A stretch of DNA of 64,000 bases, from the NCBI RefSeq assembly GCF_000784735.1, contig NZ_JSYG01000037.1, positions 1-64,000 of the forward strand, in the 5' to 3' direction. Positions 7,910-18,948 of this stretch are shown here, piece after piece. A program made the position numbers and the translations under genes. This stretch comes from Dickeya undicola. GTDB taxonomy: Bacteria; Pseudomonadota; Gammaproteobacteria; Enterobacterales; Enterobacteriaceae. The notes below the pieces were generated by a model that searched no databases, was not told the DNA's origin, and worked only from the letters and a program-made list of their open reading frames with translations. Within the stretch, counting starts at the first letter, position 1, and each line of letters begins with the position of its first letter.

Positions 7910-7935
7910 TGGTGCCCGGACTCGGAATCGAACCA
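7910..7935. other. Presumed island attachment site (att)
   Basis: The 3' end of tRNA-Phe, including the T-arm and CCA, is the usual recombination core for P4-type integrases. Island genes lie immediately to its left and E. coli-like core genes to its right. I found no second copy of this 3' end in the window, so the other junction must lie left of position 1. Confidence 0.6.
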
Positions 7936-7985
7936 AGGACACGGGGATTTTCAATCCCCTGCTCTACCGACTGAGCTATCCGGGC
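7910..7985 (-). tRNA. tRNA-Phe (anticodon GAA)
   Basis: A 76-nt cloverleaf on the minus strand with encoded CCA. The acceptor stem is GCCCGGA/TCCGGGC, the D-arm is AGCTCAGTCGGTAGAGC, the anticodon stem GGGGA/TCCCC has loop TTGAAAA with GAA at 7950-7952, and the T-arm has TTCGATTC. It is intact after island insertion. Confidence 0.97.
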
Positions 7986-7995
7986 AACGGGGCGC

Positions 7996-8024
7996 ATTAA
8001 ACCGGATTCGGGCGTCTGCGTCAA
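7996..8024 (-). promoter_or_regulatory. tRNA-Phe promoter
   Basis: On the minus strand TTGACG (8019-8024) and TTTAAT (7996-8001) are separated by 17 bp. The discriminator GCGCCCC is GC-rich, as in promoters under stringent control. The tRNA begins about 10 bp past the -10 element. Confidence 0.8.
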
Positions 8025-8149
8025 CGTGAATTCACCCACTTTTTGACGGTTTGACTGCTTTTTCGGCGTTTATGCGTTTTTTGCATAAATAAGCAACAGT
8101 GCATTGCTGGTGGAGCGGTTGGGTACGGTGCGCCGCGCGCGTGAATGCG

Positions 8150-8725
8150 TTACGCCAGCGCACCGTGTTTGCGGCACATTGCCACGCGTAGTACGTCTTC
8201 TGCCAGCCGTTTTGCTACTGTCACGTCAGACAGCTGGCGTTTTACCAGTAACTTACTCAGGCAACCTTCCAGAATCAGTTCCAGTTGTAATGCCACCATG
8301 TCTGGGTCGTCGGTTTCCAGCTCTTCCAGCAACGCTTTGGTGTAGTGGTACGATGCCTGTTTCTGCTGTTCCGCAATCTGGTGAATGGGGTGGAGTGGGT
8401 CGGGATACGCGCTGCAAGCGGCGATGAACAGGCAGCCCGGAAAACGATGCTGGCTGACGGCGTCCTGTAACCGTTGGTAGCGTACCAGCAGCTTCTGCTC
8501 TGGCCCGGTCTGTTCATCCAGTTGCACCTGTTTGCGCCAGATATTCACCTGCTGGCTGTGATAACGCAGGCTGTCGTACAGCAGGGCTTCACGGTCGGGC
8601 CAGAAGGACTGTAGCTCAGTTGGAGAAACGCCCAGTTGGTCGGCCAGCATATCCAATGTCGTGTCGGCGAATCCACGTTGTTCCAGCAAGGCCAGCGCCT
8701 GCTCCAGAACGTCTTCCCGTTGCAT
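8150..8725 (-). CDS. yjdC: TetR-family regulator YjdC
   Basis: A 191-residue TetR-type regulator, the same length as E. coli YjdC, with an N-terminal HTH ([36 protein letters not shown]) and a ligand-binding C-terminal half ([15 protein letters not shown]). The start at 8725 is chosen because AGGAGG lies 6 bp upstream and the product then matches the family start MQREDVL. It follows dsbD on the same strand, as in E. coli. Its target genes and ligand are not evident. Confidence 0.9.
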   Translation of the reverse strand: MQREDVLEQALALLEQRGFADTTLDMLADQLGVSPTELQSFWPDREALLYDSLRYHSQQVNIWRKQVQLDEQTGPEQKLLVRYQRLQDAVSQHRFPGCLFIAACSAYPDPLHPIHQIAEQQKQASYHYTKALLEELETDDPDMVALQLELILEGCLSKLLVKRQLSDVTVAKRLAEDVLRVAMCRKHGALA

Positions 8726-8819
8726 CATGCTCCTCCTGCTTATCAATCATCACTAACCAGTGTGGTTTATCTGCGACATCTTTCAAGTTAATGTCAGCCT
8801 GTCGCGATAGGGCTCGATG

Positions 8820-10547
8820 TTAGCGCGACAGCCCCTGCACGTGTGCGTTAAACGCGGCAGCGTCCATAAAGCCAGTCACTCGCGACCCCGGAATTTCCTG
8901 GCCGCTGGCATCAAAAAACAGAATGGTCGGTAGCCCCAGCACTTGCAGGTGCTGCAATAGCGCCCGCTGCGTTTCGCTGTTGGCGGTGACATTCGCCTGT
9001 AATCGTTGCATGGTGGACAGCGACTGTTGCACCGCCGCATCGCGGAAGGTGTACTTTTCGAACGCTTTGCAGGCCACGCACCAGTCGGCGTACAGGTCGA
9101 GCATGGTGATGCGGTTGTCGCTGCGACTCAGTGCCGTGGTCAGGTCATCCAGCGTGTTGGCTGGTGTGAAGTGCAACTGGCTGCCGATCGGCTCAGCCTG
9201 TACCGGCGCGAACGCCCAGTCTTGCAGCGGCCGGACCGCCAGCAATGCGCCCAGTAATAGCAGAATCTGTACTACGCGCATTCCGCCGACATGACTGCGC
9301 AAGCTGAGAGCAAACGCCCAACCGAAAAACGCTACACCGAGCAGCCCCCACAAGCGCCATTCCCAGACATCACCCAGCACTCGTCCCAGCAGGAATACCG
9401 GCAGCGCCAGAATCACAAACCCGAAACCTTCCTTGACGTGGTTCATCCAGGGGCCGCGTTTGGGTAGCAGCCGATTGCCGAACAGGGTAATCGCCATCAG
9501 CGGCAGCCCCATACCCAGCGCGTACAAGTACAGCGAGCCACCCCCGGCCAGCAGGTTGCCACTTTGAGCGATGTACAGCAGCAGCGCGCTGAGCGGTGCG
9601 GTGGTGCAGGGCGAGCAAATCAACCCGGCCAGTGCGCCCATAGCGAAAACCCCGGCAGCGGAGCCGCTTTGCTGGCGATTGCTCCACAGGGTCAGGCGCG
9701 TTTGCAGCGATGACGGCAATTGCAGGCTATAGACGCCGAACATCGACAGCGCCAGCGCGACAAACATTACCGACAGACCGATCAGAACGTAGGGGTGTTG
9801 CAACGCGGCCTGAAAACGTAATCCGGCGGCGGCGACCACCAGGCCGAGCAGGGTATAGGTCAGCGCCATTCCCTGTACATACACCAGCGTCAGCAGCAGC
9901 GTGCGACCGGCGGACAGCCGTTGCTGGCGGCCGAGAATCAGCCCGGAAATCAGTGGGTACATCGGCAGCACGCAAGGAGTAAAGGCGACGCCAATACCGA
10001 TGAGCAATGCCCACAGCGGCGAGAACGGCAATTGTGGGGTATAAGCGCGGTCCGGCTGCGGTGTGACAGCGGTTGGTGTCGCCGGTGGGGTGTCAGTGGT
10101 GGTGCTGGCAATAGCGCTGAGCGGCACCGAACGGGTTTCCGGCGGATAGCAGAAACCGGCATCGGCGCAGCCTTGATAGGTGATGCTGAGCGACGCACCG
10201 GGCGGCACGTCGCGTAAAGGGACATTGAGCGTCAGCGACTGGCGGTAGATAGCGACTTCACCGAAAAATTCGTCCCGGTGTGGTTCGCCGGGCGGCAACG
10301 TCAGGCCCGGAGGTGCTATCAGCGCGCTATCCAGCTTGATTTGCTGGCGGTACAGGTAGTAACCGGGGTGAATCTGCCAGTTCAACGTCAGTTGGTTGCC
10401 TTGCTGGTGAAAATCAAAGGTAAAAGCTTGATCCACCGGCAGGAACTGCGACGTCGCGCTGCGCCCGAAAGGGCTTTGCGCCGGTGCCAGGGTACTGAAA
10501 AACAGGCTGAGGCACAGAACCGTCAGCGTAAAGATGCGTTGAGCCAT
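8820..10547 (-). CDS. dsbD: Thiol:disulfide interchange protein DsbD
   Basis: A 575-residue inner-membrane protein that passes electrons from cytoplasmic thioredoxin to periplasmic DsbC, DsbG and CcmG, keeping them reduced. The order is a signal peptide (residues 1-23, ending APA), a periplasmic immunoglobulin-like alpha domain with the [10 protein letters not shown] cysteine pair, a membrane core of about eight helices with redox cysteines (TPCVLPMYP and CSPCTTAP), and a C-terminal thioredoxin-like domain with W489-C490-V-A-C493. Length matches the family. The gene overlaps the end of cutA by 25 bp, so the two are translationally linked. Confidence 0.97.
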   Translation of the reverse strand: MAQRIFTLTVLCLSLFFSTLAPAQSPFGRSATSQFLPVDQAFTFDFHQQGNQLTLNWQIHPGYYLYRQQIKLDSALIAPPGLTLPPGEPHRDEFFGEVAIYRQSLTLNVPLRDVPPGASLSITYQGCADAGFCYPPETRSVPLSAIASTTTDTPPATPTAVTPQPDRAYTPQLPFSPLWALLIGIGVAFTPCVLPMYPLISGLILGRQQRLSAGRTLLLTLVYVQGMALTYTLLGLVVAAAGLRFQAALQHPYVLIGLSVMFVALALSMFGVYSLQLPSSLQTRLTLWSNRQQSGSAAGVFAMGALAGLICSPCTTAPLSALLLYIAQSGNLLAGGGSLYLYALGMGLPLMAITLFGNRLLPKRGPWMNHVKEGFGFVILALPVFLLGRVLGDVWEWRLWGLLGVAFFGWAFALSLRSHVGGMRVVQILLLLGALLAVRPLQDWAFAPVQAEPIGSQLHFTPANTLDDLTTALSRSDNRITMLDLYADWCVACKAFEKYTFRDAAVQQSLSTMQRLQANVTANSETQRALLQHLQVLGLPTILFFDASGQEIPGSRVTGFMDAAAFNAHVQGLSR

Positions 10548-10867
10548 GAGAGATAATCGCTGTCGCCACCCTCGACCGGCAGCACCAGTAATTCTGGTGT
10601 CTGGTAAGGATGCTGTTGTTTCAGGTGAGTCAGTAGAGCGGACTGGTGTTCCCTGTCGCTTTTAAGCAGCAGTTGCAGTTCCGTCTGCTGTTCCAGTTTG
10701 CCTTCCCAGTAGTACAGGGAAGTTGCGCCCGGCAGTATGGTAACGCAGGCGGCCAGACGCGCTTCCAGCGCAGAGTTGGCCAACCGTCGGGCACAGTCTT
10801 CATCGGGCGCGGTGCAGAGTATCACCACCGCGTTACTGAATTGCGCATTGTCGTTGGGTTCTGACAT
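10523..10867 (-). CDS. cutA: Divalent-cation tolerance protein CutA
   Basis: A 114-residue cytoplasmic trimeric protein of the CutA1 family, linked in E. coli to copper tolerance. Family hallmarks are present: VILCTAPDE at the start, [25 protein letters not shown], then [13 protein letters not shown] and [12 protein letters not shown] at the end. The ATG at 10867 is preferred over the one at 10897: GAGG lies 5 bp upstream and the length fits the family (112 residues in E. coli). It overlaps dsbD and lies downstream of dcuA. Confidence 0.95.
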   Translation of the reverse strand: MSEPNDNAQFSNAVVILCTAPDEDCARRLANSALEARLAACVTILPGATSLYYWEGKLEQQTELQLLLKSDREHQSALLTHLKQQHPYQTPELLVLPVEGGDSDYLSWLNASLR

Positions 10868-10928
10868 CGTGACCTCGATAACGGTAACGGTTGACACACT
10901 ATACCGTGCGGGGTCGGCAATCGTAAGG

Positions 10929-10956
10929 CCGGATCGGCGCTGGAGCGTCGATCCGG
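10929..10956. terminator. Hairpin between dcuA and cutA
   Basis: CCGGATCG and CGATCCGG form an 8-bp stem with a 12-nt loop just after the dcuA stop codon. A T tract does not follow it on the minus strand, so it may only partly separate dcuA from cutA-dsbD, or stabilise the dcuA message end. Confidence 0.4.
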
Positions 10957-10981
10957 AAAAACTTTACGATTCAGCGGCGCG

Positions 10982-12283
10982 TTACAGTACCAGGTGACCG
11001 ATAACGAAGCCGAAGGCGACCGACAGTGAAATCGCCACCACGCCGGGGATCAGAAACGCGTGGTTGAATACGTATTTGCCGATACGGGTTGAACCGGTGT
11101 CATCCATTTCTACCGCTGCCAGCAGCGTGGGGTAGGTCGGCAGCACGAACAACGCCGATACTGCGGCAAACGAGGCAATCGCCGTCACCGGGCTGACGCC
11201 CAGCATCAACGCGGCAGGCATTAGCGCTTTGGCGGTAGCCGCCTGCGAATAGAGCAGCGTGGCGGCGAAGAACAGCACCACCGCCAGCATCCATGGGTGG
11301 CTTTGCAGCAGTGTACCTGCCGTGCTCTGAATATCGGCAAGATGGGCTTTAACGAAGGTATCGCCCAGCCAGGCCACGCCCATCACGCACACGCAGGCGC
11401 TCATGCCAGACTTGAAGGTGCTGGCACTGAGGACTTGAGCGGTATCGACGCGGCAAGTCAGGCAAATCAACGTAGCGATGGTCAGCATGAACACCACAAT
11501 CGCTTCGTTACGCGGCAGCACCGGGTTTTGAATCAGCCCAACCGTATCGCTGATAGCGGTCGCGTATAACACCACGGCGATAATACCGACAAGAAACAGC
11601 CCAACCGACCGTTTAGCACCCGGTTTCAACACCTGCTGACCGTGGCCGCGCAGGGTAACTTCGCCTTTACGCAGGCGCTCCTGATAGACTTCGTCATCCT
11701 TCAGCTCTTTGCCGAGAAAGTTGGTGAACACGGCGGTCAGCATGATAGCGATCAGCGTGCTGGGAATGCAGATACCGAGCAGTGCCAGATAGCTCACGCC
11801 TTTCGGCTCCAGCAGACCGGCGACGAACACCACCGCAGCGGAAATCGGCGAGGCGGTAATGGCGATCTGCGAAGCAACTACGGCGATCGACAGCGGACGA
11901 GACGGGCGGATGCCCTGTTCCTTTGCTACTTCGGCGATAACCGGCAGGGTGGAGAACGCGGTATGACCGGTGCCTGCCAGCAGCGTCATGAAATAGGTCA
12001 CCAGCGGCGCGAGAAAGGTGACGTAACGCGGCTGACGGCGCAGCAATTTTTCCGCCAGACTAACCAGATAATCCATGCCGCCTGCTACCTGCATAGCGGC
12101 GATGGCGGCGATAACTGCCATGATGATTTCAATCACGTCGAATGGGATCGCGCCCGGTTTGATGTGAAACCCCAGTGTTAGAACCAGTACACCCAGCCCA
12201 CCGGCGAAACCGATGCCGATGCCGCCGAGTCTGGCACCCAGATAAATAGCGAGGAGTACGATAAACAGTTCCAGAATAACCAT
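10982..12283 (-). CDS. dcuA: Anaerobic C4-dicarboxylate transporter DcuA
   Basis: A 433-residue inner-membrane carrier for aspartate, fumarate, malate and succinate exchange, the same length as E. coli DcuA. It is hydrophobic throughout with 10 or more membrane segments; signature stretches include IYLGARLGGIGIGFAGG, SQIAITASPISAAVV and YSQAATAKALMP. The start at 12283 is chosen by AAGGA 8 bp upstream and by the family N-terminus; the longer frame to 12424 would add an unsupported 47 residues. It follows aspA on the same strand. Imported aspartate is deaminated by AspA to fumarate, and DcuA can exchange the products. Confidence 0.95.
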   Translation of the reverse strand: MVILELFIVLLAIYLGARLGGIGIGFAGGLGVLVLTLGFHIKPGAIPFDVIEIIMAVIAAIAAMQVAGGMDYLVSLAEKLLRRQPRYVTFLAPLVTYFMTLLAGTGHTAFSTLPVIAEVAKEQGIRPSRPLSIAVVASQIAITASPISAAVVFVAGLLEPKGVSYLALLGICIPSTLIAIMLTAVFTNFLGKELKDDEVYQERLRKGEVTLRGHGQQVLKPGAKRSVGLFLVGIIAVVLYATAISDTVGLIQNPVLPRNEAIVVFMLTIATLICLTCRVDTAQVLSASTFKSGMSACVCVMGVAWLGDTFVKAHLADIQSTAGTLLQSHPWMLAVVLFFAATLLYSQAATAKALMPAALMLGVSPVTAIASFAAVSALFVLPTYPTLLAAVEMDDTGSTRIGKYVFNHAFLIPGVVAISLSVAFGFVIGHLVL

Positions 12284-12417
12284 GTTGATGTTCCTTCTGA
12301 TTTTGTTGTCCGTGACATTGCAAAGCGTCTTTCCATATCTTTTTCTTATGATTATGGCGAAAGCCTGGCCTTTTGCGGCGCGGAAAAAAGTAGCGATGAG
12401 TTGTAGTGAATAGAATA

Positions 12418-12452
12418 AAGGCACGCAGTCCCAGGCGGGGCTGACGTGCCTT
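12418..12452 (-). terminator. Intrinsic terminator between aspA and dcuA
   Basis: AAGGCACG and CGTGCCTT arms, read leftward, are followed by TTATTC. The hairpin starts about 20 bp after the aspA stop codon and would end or attenuate aspA transcripts ahead of dcuA. Confidence 0.7.
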
Positions 12453-12472
12453 ACAGAAAAGACCGCGCGGAA

Positions 12473-13912
12473 TTACGACGCGTCTTGGTCTTCGGTGTAG
12501 CGTTTGGCTTTGTACGCCGGGTGCATCAGGTTTTGCACCGAGAAGATGTCATCCAGCTCGGCTTCGGTCAGCAGACCGCGCTCCAGCACCACTTCACGCA
12601 CGCTCTTACCGGTTTCAGCACAAATTTTGCCGACGATATCGCCGTTGTGGTGACCGATGAACGGGTTCAGGTAAGTCACGATGCCGATGGAATTAAAGAC
12701 GTAATATTCGCAGACGTCTTTATTGGCGGTGATGCCCTCAACGCATTTCTCCAGCAGGTTGTAGCAGGCACTGGTCAGAATCTGGGTGGATTCAAACATG
12801 GCCTGGCCGATGACCGGTTCCATCACGTTCAACTGCAACTGACCCGCTTCGGCCGCCATGGTAACGCAGGTATCGTTACCGATAACTTTGAAGCACACCT
12901 GGTTAACCACTTCCGGCACCACAGGGTTGACCTTGGCAGGCATGATGGAGGAGCCAGCCTGCAGTTCCGGCAGGTTGATTTCGTTGAGGCCAGCGCGCGG
13001 GCCAGACGAGAGCAGACGCAGGTCATTACAGATCTTGGACAGCTTGACCGCCAGACGTTTCAGCGTGCTGTGTACCATCACGTAGGCACCGCAGTCGGAG
13101 GTGGCTTCGATCAGGTCTTCCGCCGGAACACATGGCAGTTTGCTCACTTCTGCCAGTTTCTGCACCGCCAGTGGCTGGTAGCCTTCCGGGGTATTCAGAC
13201 GAGTACCGATAGCGGTGGCACCCAGGTTCACTTCCAGCAGCAGTTCGGCGGTGCGCAGCAGGTTTTTGTTCTCTTCTTTCAGCAGCACGTTGAAAGCGTG
13301 GAACTCCTGGCCCAGCGTCATTGGTACGGCATCCTGCAACTGGGTACGACCCATTTTCAGGATGTTTTCAAATTCTTTCGCCTTCTGCTCAAAGCCATCG
13401 CCCAGTACGGTTACGGCTTCGACCAGTTTCAGAATGCAGTTGTACACCGCGATGCGGAAACCGGTGGGGTAGGCGTCGTTGGTGGACTGGCATTTGTTGA
13501 CGTGGTCATTGGGGTTCAGATACTGATATTCCCCTTTTTTATGGCCCATCAGTTCCAGACCGATGTTGGCCAGGACTTCGTTGGTGTTCATGTTGACGGA
13601 CGTACCTGCGCCGCCCTGGAACACGTCAACCGGAAACTGGTCCAGGCATTTGCCATTGACCAGCACTTCATCACAGGCCTTGATGATGGTGTCGGCAATC
13701 TTGCGCGGAATGGTCTGAAGTTCACGGTTAGCCATGGCGGCGGCTTTTTTAACCATCACCATGCCGCGTACGAATTCCGGCACGTCGCTGATTTTCTGGT
13801 TGCTGATATAGAAGTTTTCTATCGCGCGCAGTGTATGGACGCCGTAATACGCATCAGCCGGAACTTCTCTGATACCTAACAGATCTTCTTCAATGCGAAT
13901 GTTATCTGACAT
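12473..13912 (-). CDS. aspA: Aspartate ammonia-lyase (aspartase)
   Basis: A 479-residue cytoplasmic enzyme that reversibly deaminates L-aspartate to fumarate and ammonia. It belongs to the aspartase/fumarase superfamily, with the signature loop [12 protein letters not shown] carrying the catalytic serine. Other conserved blocks are [23 protein letters not shown] and the C-terminal [21 protein letters not shown]. Length and sequence are close to E. coli AspA (478). Upstream of dcuA, it provides fumarate from aspartate, useful for fumarate respiration; this window also encodes a predicted soluble fumarate reductase-type enzyme at 50.5 kb. Confidence 0.97.
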   Translation of the reverse strand: MSDNIRIEEDLLGIREVPADAYYGVHTLRAIENFYISNQKISDVPEFVRGMVMVKKAAAMANRELQTIPRKIADTIIKACDEVLVNGKCLDQFPVDVFQGGAGTSVNMNTNEVLANIGLELMGHKKGEYQYLNPNDHVNKCQSTNDAYPTGFRIAVYNCILKLVEAVTVLGDGFEQKAKEFENILKMGRTQLQDAVPMTLGQEFHAFNVLLKEENKNLLRTAELLLEVNLGATAIGTRLNTPEGYQPLAVQKLAEVSKLPCVPAEDLIEATSDCGAYVMVHSTLKRLAVKLSKICNDLRLLSSGPRAGLNEINLPELQAGSSIMPAKVNPVVPEVVNQVCFKVIGNDTCVTMAAEAGQLQLNVMEPVIGQAMFESTQILTSACYNLLEKCVEGITANKDVCEYYVFNSIGIVTYLNPFIGHHNGDIVGKICAETGKSVREVVLERGLLTEAELDDIFSVQNLMHPAYKAKRYTEDQDAS

Positions 13913-14356
13913 GAGAGCCTTCTCTTAACTTCTGTCGATTAGAATTTATAGAATGTATCGTCTTACCGTGGAGGACAGCAGCAGAATGTTTAACCACCAT
14001 GCTGGCTGTTGTTGTTATGATATTCTGTTGTTATGCAGGATTTCCGTTGCCCCGATCACATATGGGCGGTCAACTCTCCCCTACTGTGTGAAGTGTGATG
14101 AGGGTCAAGACCGTGGTACAGGAATAAACGGATACATCCTCATCATGGTTGAAAAACGGCGCTTGCACTACCATCTCCAGAACTAGCGTCCGCCAGTATG
14201 GGTAAATGACGTGTTCGAGTATAAGGTACTGTACCACGCCAACTGGTCGTATCTTCATACCTGTTCGTGATGACAGCACGAGATCAAGATGATGACCGTG
14301 TGCTGTTAAGTAAATATTTTTATCAATAGGTTAAATATCAACCACGGGAGTATCGG
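13913..14356. promoter_or_regulatory. aspA-fxsA divergent intergenic region
   Basis: This 444-bp region contains the promoters for leftward aspA and rightward fxsA. One CRP-like sequence is present: TGTGA-N6-TCAAG at 14094-14109 (8 of 10 core positions). An inverted repeat ACAGCAC/GTGCTGT lies near 14273-14306. No gene is evident. Confidence 0.4.
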
Positions 14357-14851
14357 GTGCGCTGGTTACCGCTTTTGCTGATTTTTTTGTTCGTTTACAT
14401 CGAAGTCTCTATTTTTATTCGCGTGGCCGAAGTGCTGGGCGTAGCGCTTACCTTACTGCTGGTGGTGCTGACGTCCTGTATCGGGATCTCCATGGTGCGC
14501 AACCAGGGTGTGAAGAACATCATGCTGATGCAGCAGCGCTTGCAAGCCGGGGAAAGTCCGGCGGCTGAACTGGTTAAAAGCGTATCCCTGATCCTGGCCG
14601 GTTTCCTGCTGGTGGTGCCGGGGTTCTTCACCGACTTTCTCGGCCTGTTGCTGCTGTTGCCACCGGTACAGAAGCACCTGACGCTCAAGCTGATGCCGCA
14701 TCTGCAAATCTGGCGCGGCCGTCCTGGAACGGGCGGGCAGGGCAATGTGTTTGAAGGCGAGTTTCAGCGCAAAGACGAACACGAGCGGTTGGATAAGTCC
14801 GATGACGACCGCCACGATGGCACCCCGCCTAACGATTCCTCACCGCGTTGA
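14357..14851 (+). CDS. fxsA: FxsA family membrane protein
   Basis: A 164-residue inner-membrane protein of the FxsA family, named for easing exclusion of phage T7 by the F plasmid when overproduced. It has about four hydrophobic segments (residues 3-20, 25-42, 73-95 and nearby), the conserved KSVSLILAGFLLVVPGFFTDFLGLLLLLPPVQ block, and a charged cytoplasmic tail (EGEFQRKDEHERLDKSDDD). It starts with GTG, with CGGGAG about 6 bp upstream. It stands between aspA and groESL, as in E. coli. Confidence 0.92.
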   Translation: MRWLPLLLIFLFVYIEVSIFIRVAEVLGVALTLLLVVLTSCIGISMVRNQGVKNIMLMQQRLQAGESPAAELVKSVSLILAGFLLVVPGFFTDFLGLLLLLPPVQKHLTLKLMPHLQIWRGRPGTGGQGNVFEGEFQRKDEHERLDKSDDDRHDGTPPNDSSPR

Positions 14852-14933
14852 CCCTGGCCGGAAGGGGCGAAGAACGACGCCGGGCGCAGGCTGACGGAAA
14901 AATTTCACTTAACGCAAAAAAAATTTCTTTTTT

Positions 14934-14964
14934 CCCTTGAAGCGTCGTGAAACGTCCCCACTTA
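14934..14964 (+). promoter_or_regulatory. Sigma-32 heat-shock promoter of groESL
   Basis: CCCTTGAA (14934-14941) and CCCCACTTA (14956-14964), separated by 14 bp, match the RpoH consensus (CTTGAAA, 13-15 bp, CCCCATNT). It lies about 85 bp before groES. Confidence 0.8.
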
Positions 14965-15011
14965 GTTCACCACAAGGCCGGATACCCGAGTGCATCCGGC
15001 GTTTAACCTAA

Positions 15012-15338
<327 letters not shown>

Positions 15339-15377
15339 TCTTACGTAATCATCTGAACTGAACGAAACGAATTCTAA

Positions 15378-17036
<1,659 letters not shown>

Positions 17037-17089
17037 TCTGCCGTGCCGCCACGGCGACATCCTCGCTGTGGTGCCTATTGCACTGTAAA

Positions 17090-17121
17090 AACTACCCGGC
17101 TTCGGCCGGGTAGTTTTTTTT
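17090..17121 (+). terminator. groESL intrinsic terminator
   Basis: AACTACCCGGC-TTC-GGCCGGGTAGTT is followed by a run of T, a classic strong terminator 53 bp after the groEL stop codon. The stretch from 17122 to 17321 has no recognisable feature. Confidence 0.95.
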
Positions 17122-17321
17122 AAGGGCTGCCGGAATGCCTGGGTGAGTGCGAACGCACCTCATGAGCGATGAGGCTTAACGCCTTACTGGTTTGCAACAG
17201 GCGGTGATCCGGACTGATGAATTGTGTGAAAATCACCCAATTCGTTAACGGTTGGTTCGCCACCTGTTATCAGCGTACGATTCTTCGCTACACTGAGCAT
17301 CTGCGCTACAATAAGCGCGTT

Positions 17322-17446
17322 TATACCCGTCATACTTCAAGTTGCAGGTGTGTTGGCTGCGTTCGTTCACCCGAATCACTTACCCGAGTAAGCTCATCGG
17401 GACTCACTTTCTTGCCGCCTTCCTGCAACTCGAATTATTTTGGGTA
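17322..17446. repeat. Dispersed palindromic repeat, copy 1
   Basis: This 125-bp element has ends TATACCCGTCATACTTCAAG and (right side) CTCGAATTATTTTGGGTA, which are imperfect inverted repeats of each other containing GTTGCAGG/CCTGCAAC. Copies are at 34200-34392, 41484-41593 and 49809-49948. It ends 35 bp before ubiC, so it must influence or carry the ubiC leader. Confidence 0.85.
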
Positions 17447-17481
17447 AGTTTGATTTATTAACACCGGGTGGAATGGGATAC

Positions 17482-17997
17482 ATGTCTGAGAAGGCGTTGG
17501 CTAGCCTGCACTTGGTCGAGTGGTGCACGCCTGAGGATTTACCCGCGTCAGTGGTGGATTGGTTGGTTTACCGCGATTCGATGACGCGTCGTCTGGAGCG
17601 GCATTGCCTGCGACTGACCGTAGAGGTGAGTGAGGAGCAGTTTGTGCCGTCACTGGATATCGCTGGTGAGTCGGCGCTGTTGCCGCTGAGCGAGCGCTAT
17701 TGGCTGCGAGAGGTGACGCTGTTGGGCGATGGCAAACCCTGGTTATTCGGCCGCACGGTGATACCGGAGCAGACGCTGGAAGAAGCCGATATTGACCTGA
17801 CGCAGGTCGGTAACACACCGCTGGGGCGTTACTTGTTTCTGCAGGGGCCACCGCCGCGTGACGTGATGCAAGTTGGCCGCAGCGGGGCGCTGTGGGTGCG
17901 GCGTTCACGTTTGCTGTTGTCGGGTAATCCGTTGCTGATCACCGAGATGTTTTTGCCGGATGCCCCCATTTATTTCCCCGATGCCCACCAGGGCTGA
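17482..17997 (+). CDS. ubiC: Chorismate pyruvate-lyase UbiC
   Basis: A 171-residue cytosolic enzyme that splits chorismate into 4-hydroxybenzoate and pyruvate, the first committed step of ubiquinone synthesis. Recognisable blocks are LLPLSERYWLREVTLLGDGKPWLFGRTVIP (with the R-E pair of the active site), GNTPLGRYLF and LWVRRSRLLLSGNPLLITEMFLP. The ATG at 17482 gives a length near E. coli UbiC (165); the upstream start at 17440 would lie inside the palindromic repeat. ubiA follows 21 bp later. Confidence 0.93.
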   Translation: MSEKALASLHLVEWCTPEDLPASVVDWLVYRDSMTRRLERHCLRLTVEVSEEQFVPSLDIAGESALLPLSERYWLREVTLLGDGKPWLFGRTVIPEQTLEEADIDLTQVGNTPLGRYLFLQGPPPRDVMQVGRSGALWVRRSRLLLSGNPLLITEMFLPDAPIYFPDAHQG

Positions 17998-18018
17998 GCG
18001 CAGAAGGAGAATCAGACG

Positions 18019-18882
18019 TTGGAAAGACTGTTAACGTCAGAACGCTGGGGTGCGTATTGTCGTTTGATGCGTATAGACAAACCGATTGGCACGTTGTTGC
18101 TGTTATGGCCCACATTGTGGGCGCTGTGGCTGGCGGGGCGAGGGACACCAACACTCTGGACGCTGCTGGTGTTCGTGGCGGGCGTGTTCTTGATGCGTGC
18201 AGCAGGGTGCGTGATCAATGACTATGCTGACCGCCACTTTGACGGTCATGTTAAACGTACTGCCGCGCGTCCGTTACCGGCTGGTTTGGTGAGTGAGCAA
18301 TCCGCCAAGGTGTTGTTTGTGGTGCTGGTACTGCTGGCGTTCGGCCTGGTGCTGACCATGAATCCGTTGACCATCTGGTTATCGGTTGCTGCGCTGGCGC
18401 TGGCCTGGGTATACCCATTTATGAAGCGCGTCAGCCACCTGCCGCAGCTGGTGCTGGGCGCGGCGTTTGGCTGGTCGATTCCGATGGCTTACGCCGCCGT
18501 CAGCGAATCATTACCTGCCACCTGCTGGCTAATGTTTTTTGCCTATATCTGCTGGACTGTCGCTTATGACACCGAATACGCCATGGTGGATCGCGACGAT
18601 GACCTCAAGATCGGGATAAAGTCCACCGCCATTCTGTTTGGCAGTCACGACACCTTGATTATCGGTGTACTGCAACTGATGACATTAGTGGCGATGCTGG
18701 CGCTGGGACGGATGATGGGGTTGAGCCAGATTTTTTACTGGTCGGTGCTGGCTGCTGCCGCCTTGTTTGCTTATCAGCAAAAGCTGATTGCCGGGCGTGA
18801 GCGTGATGACTGTTTTCGGGCGTTCAGAAACAATAACTACGTGGGGATGGTGCTGTTTTTGGGCATCCTGTTCGGTCTGTAA
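18019..18882 (+). CDS. ubiA: 4-hydroxybenzoate octaprenyltransferase UbiA
   Basis: A 287-residue inner-membrane prenyltransferase that attaches the octaprenyl chain to 4-hydroxybenzoate. Both aspartate-rich substrate motifs are visible: NDYADRHFD and, later, [13 protein letters not shown]. There are about eight hydrophobic helices. The start is TTG at 18019, with AAGGAG 9 bp upstream; its product [25 protein letters not shown] aligns from the first residue with family members. It is the second gene of ubiCA, as in E. coli. Confidence 0.95.
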   Translation: MERLLTSERWGAYCRLMRIDKPIGTLLLLWPTLWALWLAGRGTPTLWTLLVFVAGVFLMRAAGCVINDYADRHFDGHVKRTAARPLPAGLVSEQSAKVLFVVLVLLAFGLVLTMNPLTIWLSVAALALAWVYPFMKRVSHLPQLVLGAAFGWSIPMAYAAVSESLPATCWLMFFAYICWTVAYDTEYAMVDRDDDLKIGIKSTAILFGSHDTLIIGVLQLMTLVAMLALGRMMGLSQIFYWSVLAAAALFAYQQKLIAGRERDDCFRAFRNNNYVGMVLFLGILFGL

Positions 18883-18913
18883 CCGTTCTTCCGGATATTC
18901 TTCTGGCAATAAA

Positions 18914-18940
18914 TGTAGCCCTGCGGAGTGGATCCGCAGG
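18914..18940. terminator. Hairpin between convergent ubiA and plsB
   Basis: AGCCCTGCGGA and TCCGCAGGGCT form an 11-bp stem with a 5-nt loop, centred between the two convergent stop codons, suiting two-way termination. Confidence 0.8.
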
Positions 18941-18948
18941 GCTGATTA

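Noticed and set aside
12446..13879. A 477-codon open frame opposite aspA
   Set aside because: It lies entirely antisense to a clear aspartase gene; its composition is the mirror of GC-rich codon use and it shows no domain pattern.
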